Source: Rhodothermales bacterium (GTDB lineage: Bacteria; Bacteroidota; Rhodothermia; Rhodothermales; JANQRZ01). Taken from it: a stretch of 64,000 nucleotides of DNA. The stretch is from NCBI GenBank assembly GCA_039944855.1, contig JBDUXZ010000003.1:62001-126000 (forward strand), in the 5' to 3' direction. Shown here piece after piece: positions 1 through 8,431 of the stretch (position 1 is its first letter; every line of letters starts with the position of its first letter). The notes below the pieces were generated by a model. It saw only the letters and a program-made list of their open reading frames with translations. It had not been told where the DNA came from and did no database searches. The position numbers and the translations under genes were made by a program.

Positions 1-741
1 GCGCTCGCGTTCGCCTCCGCCGTGCCCTCCGGCGACGGCGCCCCCGCCCTCACCGCCTTCGTCGAAACCGACGGCGACGACGCCCGCCTCGTCGGCGACG
101 ACGGCGCGCTCCTCGCCCTCACCGTCCGCGCCGACGTCTCCGACGCCGACGACGTCGAGGCAATGTTCGCCCGCACGACGGACGCGTTCGGCGGACTCGA
201 CGTGCTCGTCAACAACGCCGGCATCCAGATCAAAGGCCCGACGCACGAGGTCGAGATCGACGACTTCGATCGGGTGCTCGCGGTGAACCTGCGCGGGGCG
301 TTCCTCTGCGCCCGCGCTGCGCTCCGCCAGTGGGTCGACGCGCCGCGCACGGCCGAGCGGCCCGGCGTGATCGTCAACGTGTCGAGCGTGCACGAGCAGA
401 TCCCGCGGCCCGAGTTCGCCTCGTACGCCATCAGCAAGTTCGGGATGAAGGGGCTGACGCAGTCGCTCGCGCTCGAGTACGCCTCGCGCCACATCCGCGT
501 CAACGCCGTCGGGCCGGGCGCCACCTCCACCGCTATCAACGACGCGTGGCGCCACGACGAGGCGCTCCGGCAGGTCGTCGCCGACCACGTCCCGATGAAG
601 CGCGTAGCCGAGCCCGAGGAGATCGCCCGGATGATCGCGTTCCTCGCCTCCGACGCCGCGACGTACATGACCGGCCAGACGCTCTTCGTCGACGGCGGGC
701 TCACGCTCTACCCCGCCTTCCAAGAGCCGTGGTCGGGCTGA
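1..741 (+). CDS. SDR family NAD(P)-dependent oxidoreductase, 5' end outside the window
   Basis: The reading frame is open from the first base, so the gene begins upstream; a GTG at position 22 is in frame but is not a convincing start. The glycine-rich cofactor motif that opens SDR proteins is missing for that reason. What remains shows the DVSD acidic loop, NNAG, a catalytic Ser in VSS, YAISK (catalytic Tyr and Lys) and the C-terminal DGG tail. This is a classical SDR of the glucose-1-dehydrogenase/3-oxoacyl-ACP reductase type acting on an alcohol or ketone in the cytoplasm. The substrate is unknown. The GMC oxidoreductase starts 16 bp later on the same strand, so the two may act in one sugar-oxidation pathway (inference). 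Confidence 0.9.
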   Translation, partial: ALAFASAVPSGDGAPALTAFVETDGDDARLVGDDGALLALTVRADVSDADDVEAMFARTTDAFGGLDVLVNNAGIQIKGPTHEVEIDDFDRVLAVNLRGAFLCARAALRQWVDAPRTAERPGVIVNVSSVHEQIPRPEFASYAISKFGMKGLTQSLALEYASRHIRVNAVGPGATSTAINDAWRHDEALRQVVADHVPMKRVAEPEEIARMIAFLASDAATYMTGQTLFVDGGLTLYPAFQEPWSG

Positions 742-757
742 TCGCACCCCCTTCGCT

Positions 758-2287
758 ATGACGCACGCGGACGTTCTCATCATCGGTGCCGGGGCCGGCG
801 GCGGCGCGATTGCCCGCGCCCTCGCGCCGACGGGCAAGCGGATCCTGCTCGTCGAACGCGGCGGCTTCCTCCCGCGCGAGGCCGAGAACTGGAGCCCCGC
901 GCTCGTCTACCAGCAGGAGCGCTACAAGACCGAGGACCGCTGGCGCGACGGGCTCTCCGGCCTCGACTTCCGCGCCTCGATGTACTACCACGTCGGCGGC
1001 AACACGAAGGCCTACGGCGCGGCCATGCTCCGCCTCCGCGAGGAGGACTTCGGCCTCGTCCAGACCGAGGACGGCCCCTCGCCCGCGTGGCCGATTTCCT
1101 ACGCCGACCTCGCCCCGTATTACGACCGCGCCGAGGCCGACTACTCCGTCCACGGCGACCGCGACTCGGACCCGACGGAGCCGCCCGCCCCCCCGTTCCC
1201 CCACGGACCGATCCCGCACTCCGCCCGTGTCGGCGACGTGGCCGAGCGGCTGCGCGGCGCCGGCCTCCGCCCGTTCGCGCTCCCGATGGGCGTCGTCCGC
1301 AATCACGAGAACGAAAACGCCGGGCCGTTCATCCTCCGCGAGCTGTTCCGCTCGCAGGGCGCCGAGACGTTCGACGGCTACCCCGACCCGACGCTCCTCA
1401 AGGCCGATGCCGAGACCTGCGGCGTCCGCCCCGCGCTCGCCTTCGACAACGTACGCCTCCGCACCGGCGTCACCGTCACGCGGCTCGTCCCCTCGGCGAG
1501 CGGCCGAGAGGTCGCCCGCGTCGAAGCCATCGTCGACGGGAAGCCGACCGAGTTCACGGCGGATGTCGTCGTGCTCGCGTGCGGCGCGGTGAACACGGCG
1601 GCGTTGCTCCTCCGCTCTGAGGTAGCGAACAGCTCGGGCCGCGTCGGGCGCCACTTCATGCGCCACGTCACGACGAAGTTCTACTCCGCCGACATGGGCA
1701 TCCCGAACGAGACCTACTTCCAAAAAACCCTCGCGCTCAACGACTACTACCGGGGCGACGGCGACGCCGCACACGGGGACCCGTGGCCGCTCGGCCACGT
1801 CCACCTCATGGGCAAGCACCTCCCCGAGATGATCGGCCCCGACCTCGGGATGGACGCCGAGGAGGCACACCGCTTCTCCGCTCACTCGCTCGACTGGTGG
1901 GTGCAGAGCGAGGACCTCCCGCTGCCGGAGAACCGCGTTCGCCTCAGCCCCGACGGCCAGATCGAGATCGACTACCGGCTCACGAACGAGGCCTCCCACG
2001 TCCGGCTGATGGACCGGTTCGAAGCCGTGCTCCGCACAGTCGGCTTCGACCAATTCTTCCGCGTGCCGATGCCGCTGCGCGTGATGAACCACCAGTGCGG
2101 CACCGCCCGGATGAGCGCCGACCCCGCCGACGGCGTCGTGGACCCGAACGGCCGCGCGCACGACCTCGCCAACCTCTTCATCGCCGACGCCAGCGTCTTC
2201 CCCTCCAGCGCCGCCACGAACCCGACGCTGACGATCGTAGCGAACGCCTACCGCATCGCCGACCACCTCGCCGCCGACGTGCTCTGA
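758..2287 (+). CDS. GMC family oxidoreductase
   Basis: FAD-dependent glucose-methanol-choline oxidoreductase of 509 residues, a normal family length. The N-terminus carries the dinucleotide-binding motif GAGAGGG followed about 20 residues on by an acidic strand end (VERGG). The C-terminal GMC domain has NHQCGTARM, then FIADASVFPSS and NPTLTI, which contain the usual catalytic-base region. No signal peptide is visible, so it is probably cytoplasmic or exported as a passenger. It follows the SDR gene by 16 bp and is followed by a strong hairpin, so the two genes probably form the end of an operon. The substrate (sugar, polyol or alcohol) cannot be told from sequence. Confidence 0.92.
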   Translation: MTHADVLIIGAGAGGGAIARALAPTGKRILLVERGGFLPREAENWSPALVYQQERYKTEDRWRDGLSGLDFRASMYYHVGGNTKAYGAAMLRLREEDFGLVQTEDGPSPAWPISYADLAPYYDRAEADYSVHGDRDSDPTEPPAPPFPHGPIPHSARVGDVAERLRGAGLRPFALPMGVVRNHENENAGPFILRELFRSQGAETFDGYPDPTLLKADAETCGVRPALAFDNVRLRTGVTVTRLVPSASGREVARVEAIVDGKPTEFTADVVVLACGAVNTAALLLRSEVANSSGRVGRHFMRHVTTKFYSADMGIPNETYFQKTLALNDYYRGDGDAAHGDPWPLGHVHLMGKHLPEMIGPDLGMDAEEAHRFSAHSLDWWVQSEDLPLPENRVRLSPDGQIEIDYRLTNEASHVRLMDRFEAVLRTVGFDQFFRVPMPLRVMNHQCGTARMSADPADGVVDPNGRAHDLANLFIADASVFPSSAATNPTLTIVANAYRIADHLAADVL

Positions 2288-2340
2288 GCCCGTAGCTCGG
2301 GAGCTTCATCCCGGCTGTAAAATGCACCAATAAAAAGCAG

Positions 2341-2370
2341 AGGCGGCGGAGCCCGGAGGCCCCGCCGCCT
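2341..2370. terminator. Bidirectional terminator hairpin between convergent genes
   Basis: AGGCGGCGG pairs with CCGCCGCCT around a 12-base loop, with an A-rich run before it (AATAAAAAG) and TTT after it, so it can act on both strands. It sits between the GMC gene and the convergent CARDB gene. Just upstream (about 2291-2316) is a second weak hairpin, CGGGAGCTTCATCCCG. Confidence 0.75.
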
Positions 2371-2392
2371 TTGCCGCTTGAGCGGATACCCG

Positions 2393-4228
2393 CTAGCGTA
2401 CGACGGTCGCCTGCCGCGTGCGGACCTCGCCCGCCGCGCTCAGCCGGAGGACGTACGTCCCGGAGGCCAGCCCGGAGGCGTCCCAGTCCGCGACGTGATC
2501 GCCGGCGGGCTGCGTCGCCTCCACGAGCGTGGCCACGCGGCGGCCGAGCACGTCGTAGACGGCGAGGTGGACGGGACCGGCTTCGCTCAGGCTGTAGCCG
2601 AGCGTGACCCGATCGGTCGCCGGATTCGGTGCCGGAGCCGCGAGACGGAACGCCACGTCCGGCGTCCCTTCCGAGGCGGTCGTCATCAGGACGGTGAAGG
2701 GAATCGCGAACGTGTTGTTCGACTCGTCGGACTCGGTGACGTCGTTCCCGTCGTCGGCCACGACGAGCAGGAAGTAGTCGCCGGGGTCGAGGCTGCTCGG
2801 GACGGCGAACTCCACCTCGCCGTCCTCGCTGTCGCCGGCATCGACCTCGTCGACGCTGATGCTCTCAGCGGCCACATCGCTGGAACCGAGCGACCGGTTC
2901 GTCGAGAAGTAGAAGGCGAGCGTGAACGACCCAGCCTGCTCGTCGCCATCGTTCGCGATCGTGTAGCTGACCTGGACGTCCTCGCCGACTTCGGCGCTCG
3001 ACGGGCTGACGGAGGCGCTGGTCACGTCGAGGTCGGCGTCGCCATCGCCCCCGCCGCCGCCACCGGTGACGGTAAAGGGCACGTCGAACGTGTTGTTGTT
3101 CTCGGTGCTCTCCGCCACGTCGTTCTGCTCATCGGCCACGACGAGGAGGAAGTAGTCGCCAGGGTCGAGGCTGTTGGGGACCGTGATGTCGCTGTCGCTG
3201 TCCTCGGACCCGTCGGCGTCGAGGTCGTCCACGTCTTCTCGCTCGGCGAGCACGTCGTTCGAGCTGAGGAAGCGGTCGGTCGAAAAGTAGAAGGCGACCT
3301 GGGACTCGCCGGCCTCCTCGCCACCCTCGTTCGCGATCGTGTAGCTGACCTCGACCTCGGCCCCGGCGTCGGCAGTCATCGGCTCGACGGAGGCGTTCGT
3401 CACTACGAGATCGGCATCGCCACCTCCGCCGCCGCCGCCACCGGTGACGGTGAAGGGCACGGCGAACGTGTTGTTGTTCTCAGCGCTTTCCGTCACGTCG
3501 TTCCGGTCGTCGGCCACGACGAGGAGGAAGTAGTCACCGGGATCGAGGCTGTTCGGGACCGTGAGCTCCTCGTCGTCGTCGCTGGAGTCGTTCGCGTCCA
3601 CCTCGTCGATGTCGGTGCGCTTGGCGAGGACGTCGTTCGAACTGAGGGTCTGGTTCGTCGAGAAGTAGAACGCGAGGGAGGACTCACCGGCCTGCTCGTC
3701 ACCATCGTTCGAGATCGCGTAGTCCACCTCGATCTCGGCACCGGCGTCGGCACTGGCCGGCTCGGCCGAAGCGCTCGTCACGACGAGGTCGGCGCCGCCG
3801 TCGCCGCCGTCACCGCCGCCGCTGACGGAGAAGGGAATGGCGACGGTGTTGTTCGTCTCGTCGGACTCGGTGACTTGCTCGAGGTCGTCGATGACGACGA
3901 GGATGAAGTAGTCACCGTCCGAGAGGCTGCCCGGGATGTCGATCTGCTCGTTGTCGCTCTCGGGCTCGTCGGACTCGGCGTCGACCTCTTCTCGCTCGGA
4001 GAGGGCGTCGTCGGAGCTGAGGGTCTGGTCGGTGGAGAAGTAGAACCCGACGGGGATGTCCTCGATCTCCTCGGCACCGGCGAGCGTGACGGTGTAGTCG
4101 AGCGTGACGCGGTCGCCGGCTTCGCCGCCGGTGTCTTCGGCGGTGGCTGAAATCGTGAGGTCGGGCTGGGCGAGTGCGGCGGGGACGAGCGCCCACGCTA
4201 AGAAGAGGGAGAGGTAGCGGAGAGGCAT
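2393..4228 (-). CDS. Secreted CARDB-repeat protein with T9SS type-A sorting domain
   Basis: A 611-residue surface or secreted protein. The chosen ATG at 4228 gives MPLRYLSLFLAWALVPAALAQ, a clean signal peptide; an upstream in-frame start would bury it. After it come four tandem repeats of about 105 residues, each with the core AFYFSTNxTLSSxDVL, DPGDYFLLVVAD and NNTF(A/D)VPFTV. These match the CARDB (cell-adhesion-related Ig-like) fold. The repeats are joined by glycine-rich linkers of variable length (GGGGGGGGD type). The C-terminus (PNPATDRV... YDVLGRRVATLV ...) is a T9SS type-A sorting domain, so the protein should cross the outer membrane and be anchored or released. The repeat DNA is itself similar copy to copy. 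Likely role: adhesion or matrix (inference). Confidence 0.88.
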   Translation of the reverse strand: MPLRYLSLFLAWALVPAALAQPDLTISATAEDTGGEAGDRVTLDYTVTLAGAEEIEDIPVGFYFSTDQTLSSDDALSEREEVDAESDEPESDNEQIDIPGSLSDGDYFILVVIDDLEQVTESDETNNTVAIPFSVSGGGDGGDGGADLVVTSASAEPASADAGAEIEVDYAISNDGDEQAGESSLAFYFSTNQTLSSNDVLAKRTDIDEVDANDSSDDDEELTVPNSLDPGDYFLLVVADDRNDVTESAENNNTFAVPFTVTGGGGGGGGDADLVVTNASVEPMTADAGAEVEVSYTIANEGGEEAGESQVAFYFSTDRFLSSNDVLAEREDVDDLDADGSEDSDSDITVPNSLDPGDYFLLVVADEQNDVAESTENNNTFDVPFTVTGGGGGGDGDADLDVTSASVSPSSAEVGEDVQVSYTIANDGDEQAGSFTLAFYFSTNRSLGSSDVAAESISVDEVDAGDSEDGEVEFAVPSSLDPGDYFLLVVADDGNDVTESDESNNTFAIPFTVLMTTASEGTPDVAFRLAAPAPNPATDRVTLGYSLSEAGPVHLAVYDVLGRRVATLVEATQPAGDHVADWDASGLASGTYVLRLSAAGEVRTRQATVVR

Positions 4229-4407
4229 AGTCGGAGGGGAGAGGGGAGAAAGGAAGAGGAGAGCAGGCAAGAGCCCTTGCCAAGCCACGTTACTCTACCC
4301 AACCCCTGCGGGCATGATCCCCATTTTCTAACGCCCCACGCAATAACCCGTCACTCCATCCCCGCCCTCGGCCTCCTCATCGGCTCGCTCCCCCACGCCG
4401 CGCGGCG

Positions 4408-4683
4408 TCAGTTGCTGAAGAAGCGGGGCCGGTCCTCTTCGATCTTCTCGATATCGGTGTCAGCGAACCACCCCTCGTCGGCGGGCTCGGGCTCACCGAG
4501 TTCGTTCGGGCGTTCGTAGCCCTCGATGTTCGTCACCCACACGAGGTTCTTCCGGACGCCGGGCGCGACCTCGGTGTTCGGCGAGAAGTCGCTGACGGTG
4601 CCTTCGATGGAGCCGAGCAGGATGCCCTCGCGGGTGTAGAGGTGGACGCGGACGCGGTCGCCGTGCTTGAGCGTGTTGTTCAT
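4408..4683 (-). CDS. Small conserved hypothetical protein (91 aa)
   Basis: I do not recognise a named family. The ATG at 4683 (MNNTLKHGDRVRVHLY) is preferred because it leaves a 10-bp gap after the dipeptidase gene; a longer frame would overlap that gene. The N-terminal half reads like a small beta-barrel: HGDRVRVHLYTREG, then GSIEGTVSDFS, then LVWVTNIEGYERPN. The C-terminus is acidic (EPEPADEGWFADTDIEKIEED). There is no signal peptide, so it is presumably cytoplasmic. It is probably co-transcribed behind the D-Ala-D-Ala dipeptidase gene. Confidence 0.7.
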   Translation of the reverse strand: MNNTLKHGDRVRVHLYTREGILLGSIEGTVSDFSPNTEVAPGVRKNLVWVTNIEGYERPNELGEPEPADEGWFADTDIEKIEEDRPRFFSN

Positions 4684-4693
4684 GGGCGTCGTC

Positions 4694-5461
4694 TCAGCGG
4701 ACGGGGAAGTCGAAGTAGGTATCGGGGAAGGGCTCACTGCGGAGGGTGTAGTGCCACCACTCCTTGGTGTAGTTGCGGAAGCCGTGCTGCATCATCGCCG
4801 CGCGCAGCATCCGCCGGTTCGCCCGCGCCGCCTCGCCGACGGCGGGGCTCTCGGTCGCTGAACTCGGGCTGAGGCAGTCGTACGCCGTCCCCATGTCGAG
4901 CCCGGTCTCGGCGAAGCGCTCGCCGGCGGGCGCGGTGCAATCGCGGAGCGAGTCGGCCGGGGGATACGCCGTCGGCTCCGGCGCGGGGAGCGCGACGACG
5001 CTGAGGTCGACGGTGCTGCCTCGGCTGTGGCCGGAGCGGCGGGCGATGTAGCCGCGCGAGAAGAGATAGCGCTTCGGCTCGTCGGGGTAGAACGCCAGCT
5101 TCGTCCGCTCGTCGTTGAGGTTCCGGGCCCAGCGTACGAAGTGGTCCACGGCGCGTTGCGGGCGGTAGCAGTCGTAGACCTTCAGGCTGAGCCCTCGGCG
5201 TTCGAGATCGGCCTGTACGGCGGCGAGGGCGCGGGCCGTCGGCTCGGTGATGATGCACGTCGGCGCCTCGTAGCCGTCGATGGGCTCGCCGACGAAGTTG
5301 TACGGGCCGTGGTAGCGCATCTCTTGCACGATCGTCGGGGCGACGTCACGGAGGTGGACGAAGCCGTCGGGCAGCGGGTCCGGCGTCGGGAACTCGGGCT
5401 GCGCGCACGCGGCCGCAGCGGGGAGGACGAGCCAGCAGAGCAAGCGGAAGCGTCGGAGCAC
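4694..5461 (-). CDS. D-alanyl-D-alanine dipeptidase (M15D, VanX/DdpX-like)
   Basis: Zinc peptidase that cleaves D-Ala-D-Ala, here with an N-terminal export signal (LLCWLVLPAAAACAQ), so it acts in the periplasm, as expected for peptidoglycan recycling rather than cytoplasmic VanX resistance. The zinc and catalytic residues of the family are visible: SGHSRGSTVD (His145, Asp152) and EWWH (Glu234, His237). Length 255 residues is normal. The start is a GTG at 5461; no ATG lies in frame upstream before a stop. No vanH or vanA-like ligase is adjacent, so there is no sign of a glycopeptide-resistance operon. Confidence 0.9.
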   Translation of the reverse strand: MLRRFRLLCWLVLPAAAACAQPEFPTPDPLPDGFVHLRDVAPTIVQEMRYHGPYNFVGEPIDGYEAPTCIITEPTARALAAVQADLERRGLSLKVYDCYRPQRAVDHFVRWARNLNDERTKLAFYPDEPKRYLFSRGYIARRSGHSRGSTVDLSVVALPAPEPTAYPPADSLRDCTAPAGERFAETGLDMGTAYDCLSPSSATESPAVGEAARANRRMLRAAMMQHGFRNYTKEWWHYTLRSEPFPDTYFDFPVR

Positions 5462-5648
5462 GTCGAGCGATGGGGCGGGTGGCAGAATGCGGTTCCCTAC
5501 GCCGAGCGCGCCGCGATGTTTTGCCGCTCACGCGAAGTTCGGGACCGGAAGAGGCAGGGGCTCGGTATACCCTCCCCGCCCATCGCCTGCAGCACTCTGC
5601 CCCCCGCTGTCGCCTCCCTTCCGCCCCCTTCCTCCCGAGAAGCCCCCG

Positions 5649-6197
5649 ATGCGATTCACCCGCCGCCCCTCGCCCAGCCTGTGGAAAGGCGCCGTCGCCG
5701 GCCTCGCCGGTGGCCTCGCCGCGTCGTTCGCGATGAACCAGTTCCAGGCCGCTCTCAGCGCCGCACCGCGTGCCGTCTCCGGCGACGAAGCGGACCGCCA
5801 CCCCGGCGACGATCCGAGCGACGAGGGCGAAACGTCGAGCGAGCCGGCGACGGTGAAGGCGGCGTCCGCGATCTCCGAAGGGGTCTTCGACCACGAGCTG
5901 ACGGACGAGCAGAAAGAGCGCGCCGGACCGGCCGTTCATTACGCTTTCGGCGGCGGCACGGGCGCGGCCTACGGCGCGGCGGCCGAGTGGCTGCCGGAGA
6001 TGACGGCGGCGGCGGGCCTCCCGTTCGGCACCGCGTTCTGGCTCGTCGCCGACGAGGCGGCCGTCCCCGCCCTCGGCCTCTCGAAAGCGCCCACCGCGTA
6101 TCCCCTCTCCGTCCACGCCGAGAGCCTCGCGGCCCACCTCGTCTACGGCCTCGTGACGGAGTTCGTCCGACGCGGCGTGCGGCGGCTCCTGCGGTGA
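5649..6197 (+). CDS. DUF1440-like membrane protein
   Basis: A 182-residue protein resembling DUF1440/YagU inner-membrane proteins. The ATG at 5649 begins MRFTRRPSPSLWKGAVAGLAGG, which leads directly into the first glycine-rich membrane segment. A middle hydrophilic stretch rich in Asp and Glu follows. The second half has HYAFGGGTGAAYG, PFGTAFWLVADEAAVPALGL and AAHLVYGLVTEF, the pattern by which I recognise the family. Function is unknown; the family is linked to acid resistance in E. coli. It lies divergent from the dipeptidase gene, and the SDR gene follows after 83 bp. Confidence 0.75.
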   Translation: MRFTRRPSPSLWKGAVAGLAGGLAASFAMNQFQAALSAAPRAVSGDEADRHPGDDPSDEGETSSEPATVKAASAISEGVFDHELTDEQKERAGPAVHYAFGGGTGAAYGAAAEWLPEMTAAAGLPFGTAFWLVADEAAVPALGLSKAPTAYPLSVHAESLAAHLVYGLVTEFVRRGVRRLLR

Positions 6198-6280
6198 GCG
6201 GCGCCTGCGCGAGCGCGGACCCTCCGCCGGAGTCGGCTCGTTAGAGCACGCCCCTCTCGTTTCCCCATCTCCCCTCTCTT

Positions 6281-7291
6281 ATGTCTTCCACGAATGGAAA
6301 GCCCGAGGTCGTCGTCATCACCGGCGCCTCGGCCGGCGTCGGGCGCGCGACCGCCCGCGCCTTCGCCAAGCGCGGCGCCCACATCGGTCTGATTGCCCGC
6401 GGCGAGGCCGGCCTCCAGGCCGCCGCCTCCGACGTCGAGCGCCTCGGCGGCCGGGCCCTCGCGATCCCCGCTGACGTCGCCGACCCCGACGCCGTCGAGG
6501 CCGCCGCCGCCGCCGTCGAAGAGCGCTTCGGCCCCATCGACGTGTGGGTCAACAACGCAATGGCGTCGGTCTTCTCCCCATTCAAAAAGATGAGCGCCGA
6601 GGAGTTCGCGCGCGTCACGGACGTGACGTACCACGGCGTCGTCTACGGCACGATGGCCGCGCTCAAGCGGATGCTCCCGCGCAACCGCGGGACGATCGTG
6701 CAGGTCGGCAGCGCGCTCGCGTACCGGAGCATCCCGCTCCAGAGCGCCTACTGCGGCGCCAAGCACGCGATCGTCGGCTTCACCGACTCCATCCGCTGCG
6801 AGCTCGTCCACGACGAGAGCGACGTCCACATCACGGCCGTCCACCTCCCGGCCATCAACACGCCGCAGTTCGGGTGGGTGAAGAGCCGGCTCCCGCACGA
6901 GGCTCAGCCCGTCCCCCCGATCTACCAGCCCGAGGTCGCCGCCGACGCGATCTACTTCGCCGCGCACCAGCGACGGCGCGAAGTGTGGGTCGGCGGGCCG
7001 ACGTGGCAGGCGATCGTCGGGCACAAGGTCATCCCCGGCCTGCTCGACATCTACCTCGGCAAGACCGGCTACGACGGCCAGCAGACCGACGTGCCGCGCG
7101 ACCCCGACGACCCCACGAACCTCTGGGACCCGGCCGACGCCGCCCGCGACCACGGCGCGCACGGCCGGTTCGACGGCAAGGCGCGCGCGTCGAGCCCGGC
7201 GCTGTGGGCGACGAAAAACCGAAACTGGATCGCGGCTGGGGTCGGGACTGTCGCCGCCGTCGCGCTCGGCCTGTTCGGGAGGTCGTCATGA
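6281..7291 (+). CDS. SDR family oxidoreductase with C-terminal membrane anchor
   Basis: Classical SDR of 336 residues. TGASAGVG is the cofactor loop, DVADPDAV the acidic loop, VGSALAY holds the catalytic Ser and YCGAK the Tyr and Lys. After the SDR fold there is a roughly 90-residue extension ending in NWIAAGVGTVAAVALGLFGR, a predicted single membrane segment, so the enzyme is probably tethered to the inner membrane. Its stop codon overlaps the start of the VKOR-like gene (ATGA), which implies translational coupling. The substrate is unknown. Confidence 0.9.
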   Translation: MSSTNGKPEVVVITGASAGVGRATARAFAKRGAHIGLIARGEAGLQAAASDVERLGGRALAIPADVADPDAVEAAAAAVEERFGPIDVWVNNAMASVFSPFKKMSAEEFARVTDVTYHGVVYGTMAALKRMLPRNRGTIVQVGSALAYRSIPLQSAYCGAKHAIVGFTDSIRCELVHDESDVHITAVHLPAINTPQFGWVKSRLPHEAQPVPPIYQPEVAADAIYFAAHQRRREVWVGGPTWQAIVGHKVIPGLLDIYLGKTGYDGQQTDVPRDPDDPTNLWDPADAARDHGAHGRFDGKARASSPALWATKNRNWIAAGVGTVAAVALGLFGRSS

Positions 7292-7824
7292 ACGCCCTCG
7301 CCAAGCTCACCCAGCTCTCGCCGCTCTCGCCGAAGGCGCTCAGCCGCGCCCTCCGCACGGGCACGGGCGACGCGCTCGACAAGCGGCGGGGCGTCCTCGC
7401 CCTCTCGCTCACCGCCGCCGGCTCGATGGGGCTGATCTCGCTCTACCAGATGGGCGTCATCAAGCACCTCCCCGAGCCGCCGCTCCCGTTCCTCGACGCC
7501 GACAAGGTGGATGCGTCGGAGGAGGCCTACGCCTACTTCTCGGCGCCCGACGGCGTGCTCGGCTTCGCCTCGTACGCGGCGACGGCCGTGCTCGCGGCGA
7601 TCGGCGGGCCGGACCGGGCGCGGACGATGCCGTGGCTCCCGCTCCTCGCCGCCGTCAAGACCGGCGCCGACGCCGCGCAGGCCGCCCGGCTCACGCGCGA
7701 CCAGTGGACCGAGCACCGCGCCTTTTGCTCGTGGTGCCTGCTCGCGGCGGCGGCCACGTTCGCCACCGTCCCGCTCGTGCTCCCCGAGGCCCGCGACGCG
7801 CTCCGCCGCCTCCGCGACGGATAA
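7288..7824 (+). CDS. Vitamin K epoxide reductase (VKOR)-like membrane protein, one Cys pair only
   Basis: A 178-residue protein starting at the ATG that overlaps the stop of the SDR gene. It has about four hydrophobic segments and the VKOR hallmark CxxC in a membrane segment (AFCSWCLLAAAATFATV). VKOR proteins pass disulfide-forming electrons to quinone. The second, periplasmic-loop cysteine pair of normal VKORs is absent: CSWC holds the only two cysteines, and the loop reads PFLDADKVDASEEAYAYF. It may therefore depend on a partner or have another redox role. Tight coupling to a membrane-anchored SDR suggests they work together. Confidence 0.8.
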   Translation: MNALAKLTQLSPLSPKALSRALRTGTGDALDKRRGVLALSLTAAGSMGLISLYQMGVIKHLPEPPLPFLDADKVDASEEAYAYFSAPDGVLGFASYAATAVLAAIGGPDRARTMPWLPLLAAVKTGADAAQAARLTRDQWTEHRAFCSWCLLAAAATFATVPLVLPEARDALRRLRDG

Positions 7825-7833
7825 CCGCATCGC

Positions 7834-8349
7834 TCAGTTCAGCCACCAGATCGAGAGGTTAAGCGCCGTCGCGAAGGCCACCCAGAGCAGGTACGGCACG
7901 AGCAGCCAGCCCGCCGTGCGCGATACGCCGAAGAACGCGCGCACCGTGAGCGCGAGCACGACGAGCAGCGTCACGATCACCACGGCCCCGCCGACGATCG
8001 ACTCGGCGCCGAAGAAGATCGGCGTCCAGATCCCGTTGAGCACGAGTTGGACGACGAAGAGCGTGAGCGCGCGGCTCGCATCCTGCCGTTCCGTGCCCGC
8101 TGCCTCGCGCCGCGCACGCCAGACGAGAAACGCGGCGACGCCCATGAGGGCGTAGAGCGCCGTCCACACCGGCCCGAACAGCCAGCTCGGCGGGTTGAAC
8201 GGCGGCTTCGCGAGCGTCTCGTACCACGACGAATCGCCCGTCACCGTCGTCGCCGCGCCGACGATGCCGACGAGCTCGCAGCCGACGATGAAAAGGGCGG
8301 CGATGCCGATCTGCTTCCAGCGAGAGAGGGCGTGGCGGGAGTCGGTCAT
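7834..8349 (-). CDS. TspO/MBR family protein (tryptophan-rich sensory protein)
   Basis: A 171-residue integral membrane protein with five predicted helices. The start at 8349 (MTDSRHALSRW) is chosen because it directly precedes the first helix. Family features seen are WYETLAKPPFNPPSWLFGPVW, ALYALMGVAAFLVW, LVLNGIWTPIFFG and the closing NLSIWWLN. TspO proteins bind porphyrins and influence tetrapyrrole and stress responses. The gene is convergent with the VKOR-like gene with only 9 bp between stops. Confidence 0.93.
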   Translation of the reverse strand: MTDSRHALSRWKQIGIAALFIVGCELVGIVGAATTVTGDSSWYETLAKPPFNPPSWLFGPVWTALYALMGVAAFLVWRARREAAGTERQDASRALTLFVVQLVLNGIWTPIFFGAESIVGGAVVIVTLLVVLALTVRAFFGVSRTAGWLLVPYLLWVAFATALNLSIWWLN

Positions 8350-8431
8350 GGGCGGGGAGAATGGGAGTGAGGGAGGATGGGGAAATCGCAACGGACCACG
8401 GACGAAGGACACCATGCTACCGGATTCGACC

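Noticed and set aside
4694-5461. Glycopeptide-resistance VanX
   Set aside because: The protein is exported and has no vanH or vanA-like neighbours, so a peptidoglycan-recycling role is more likely.
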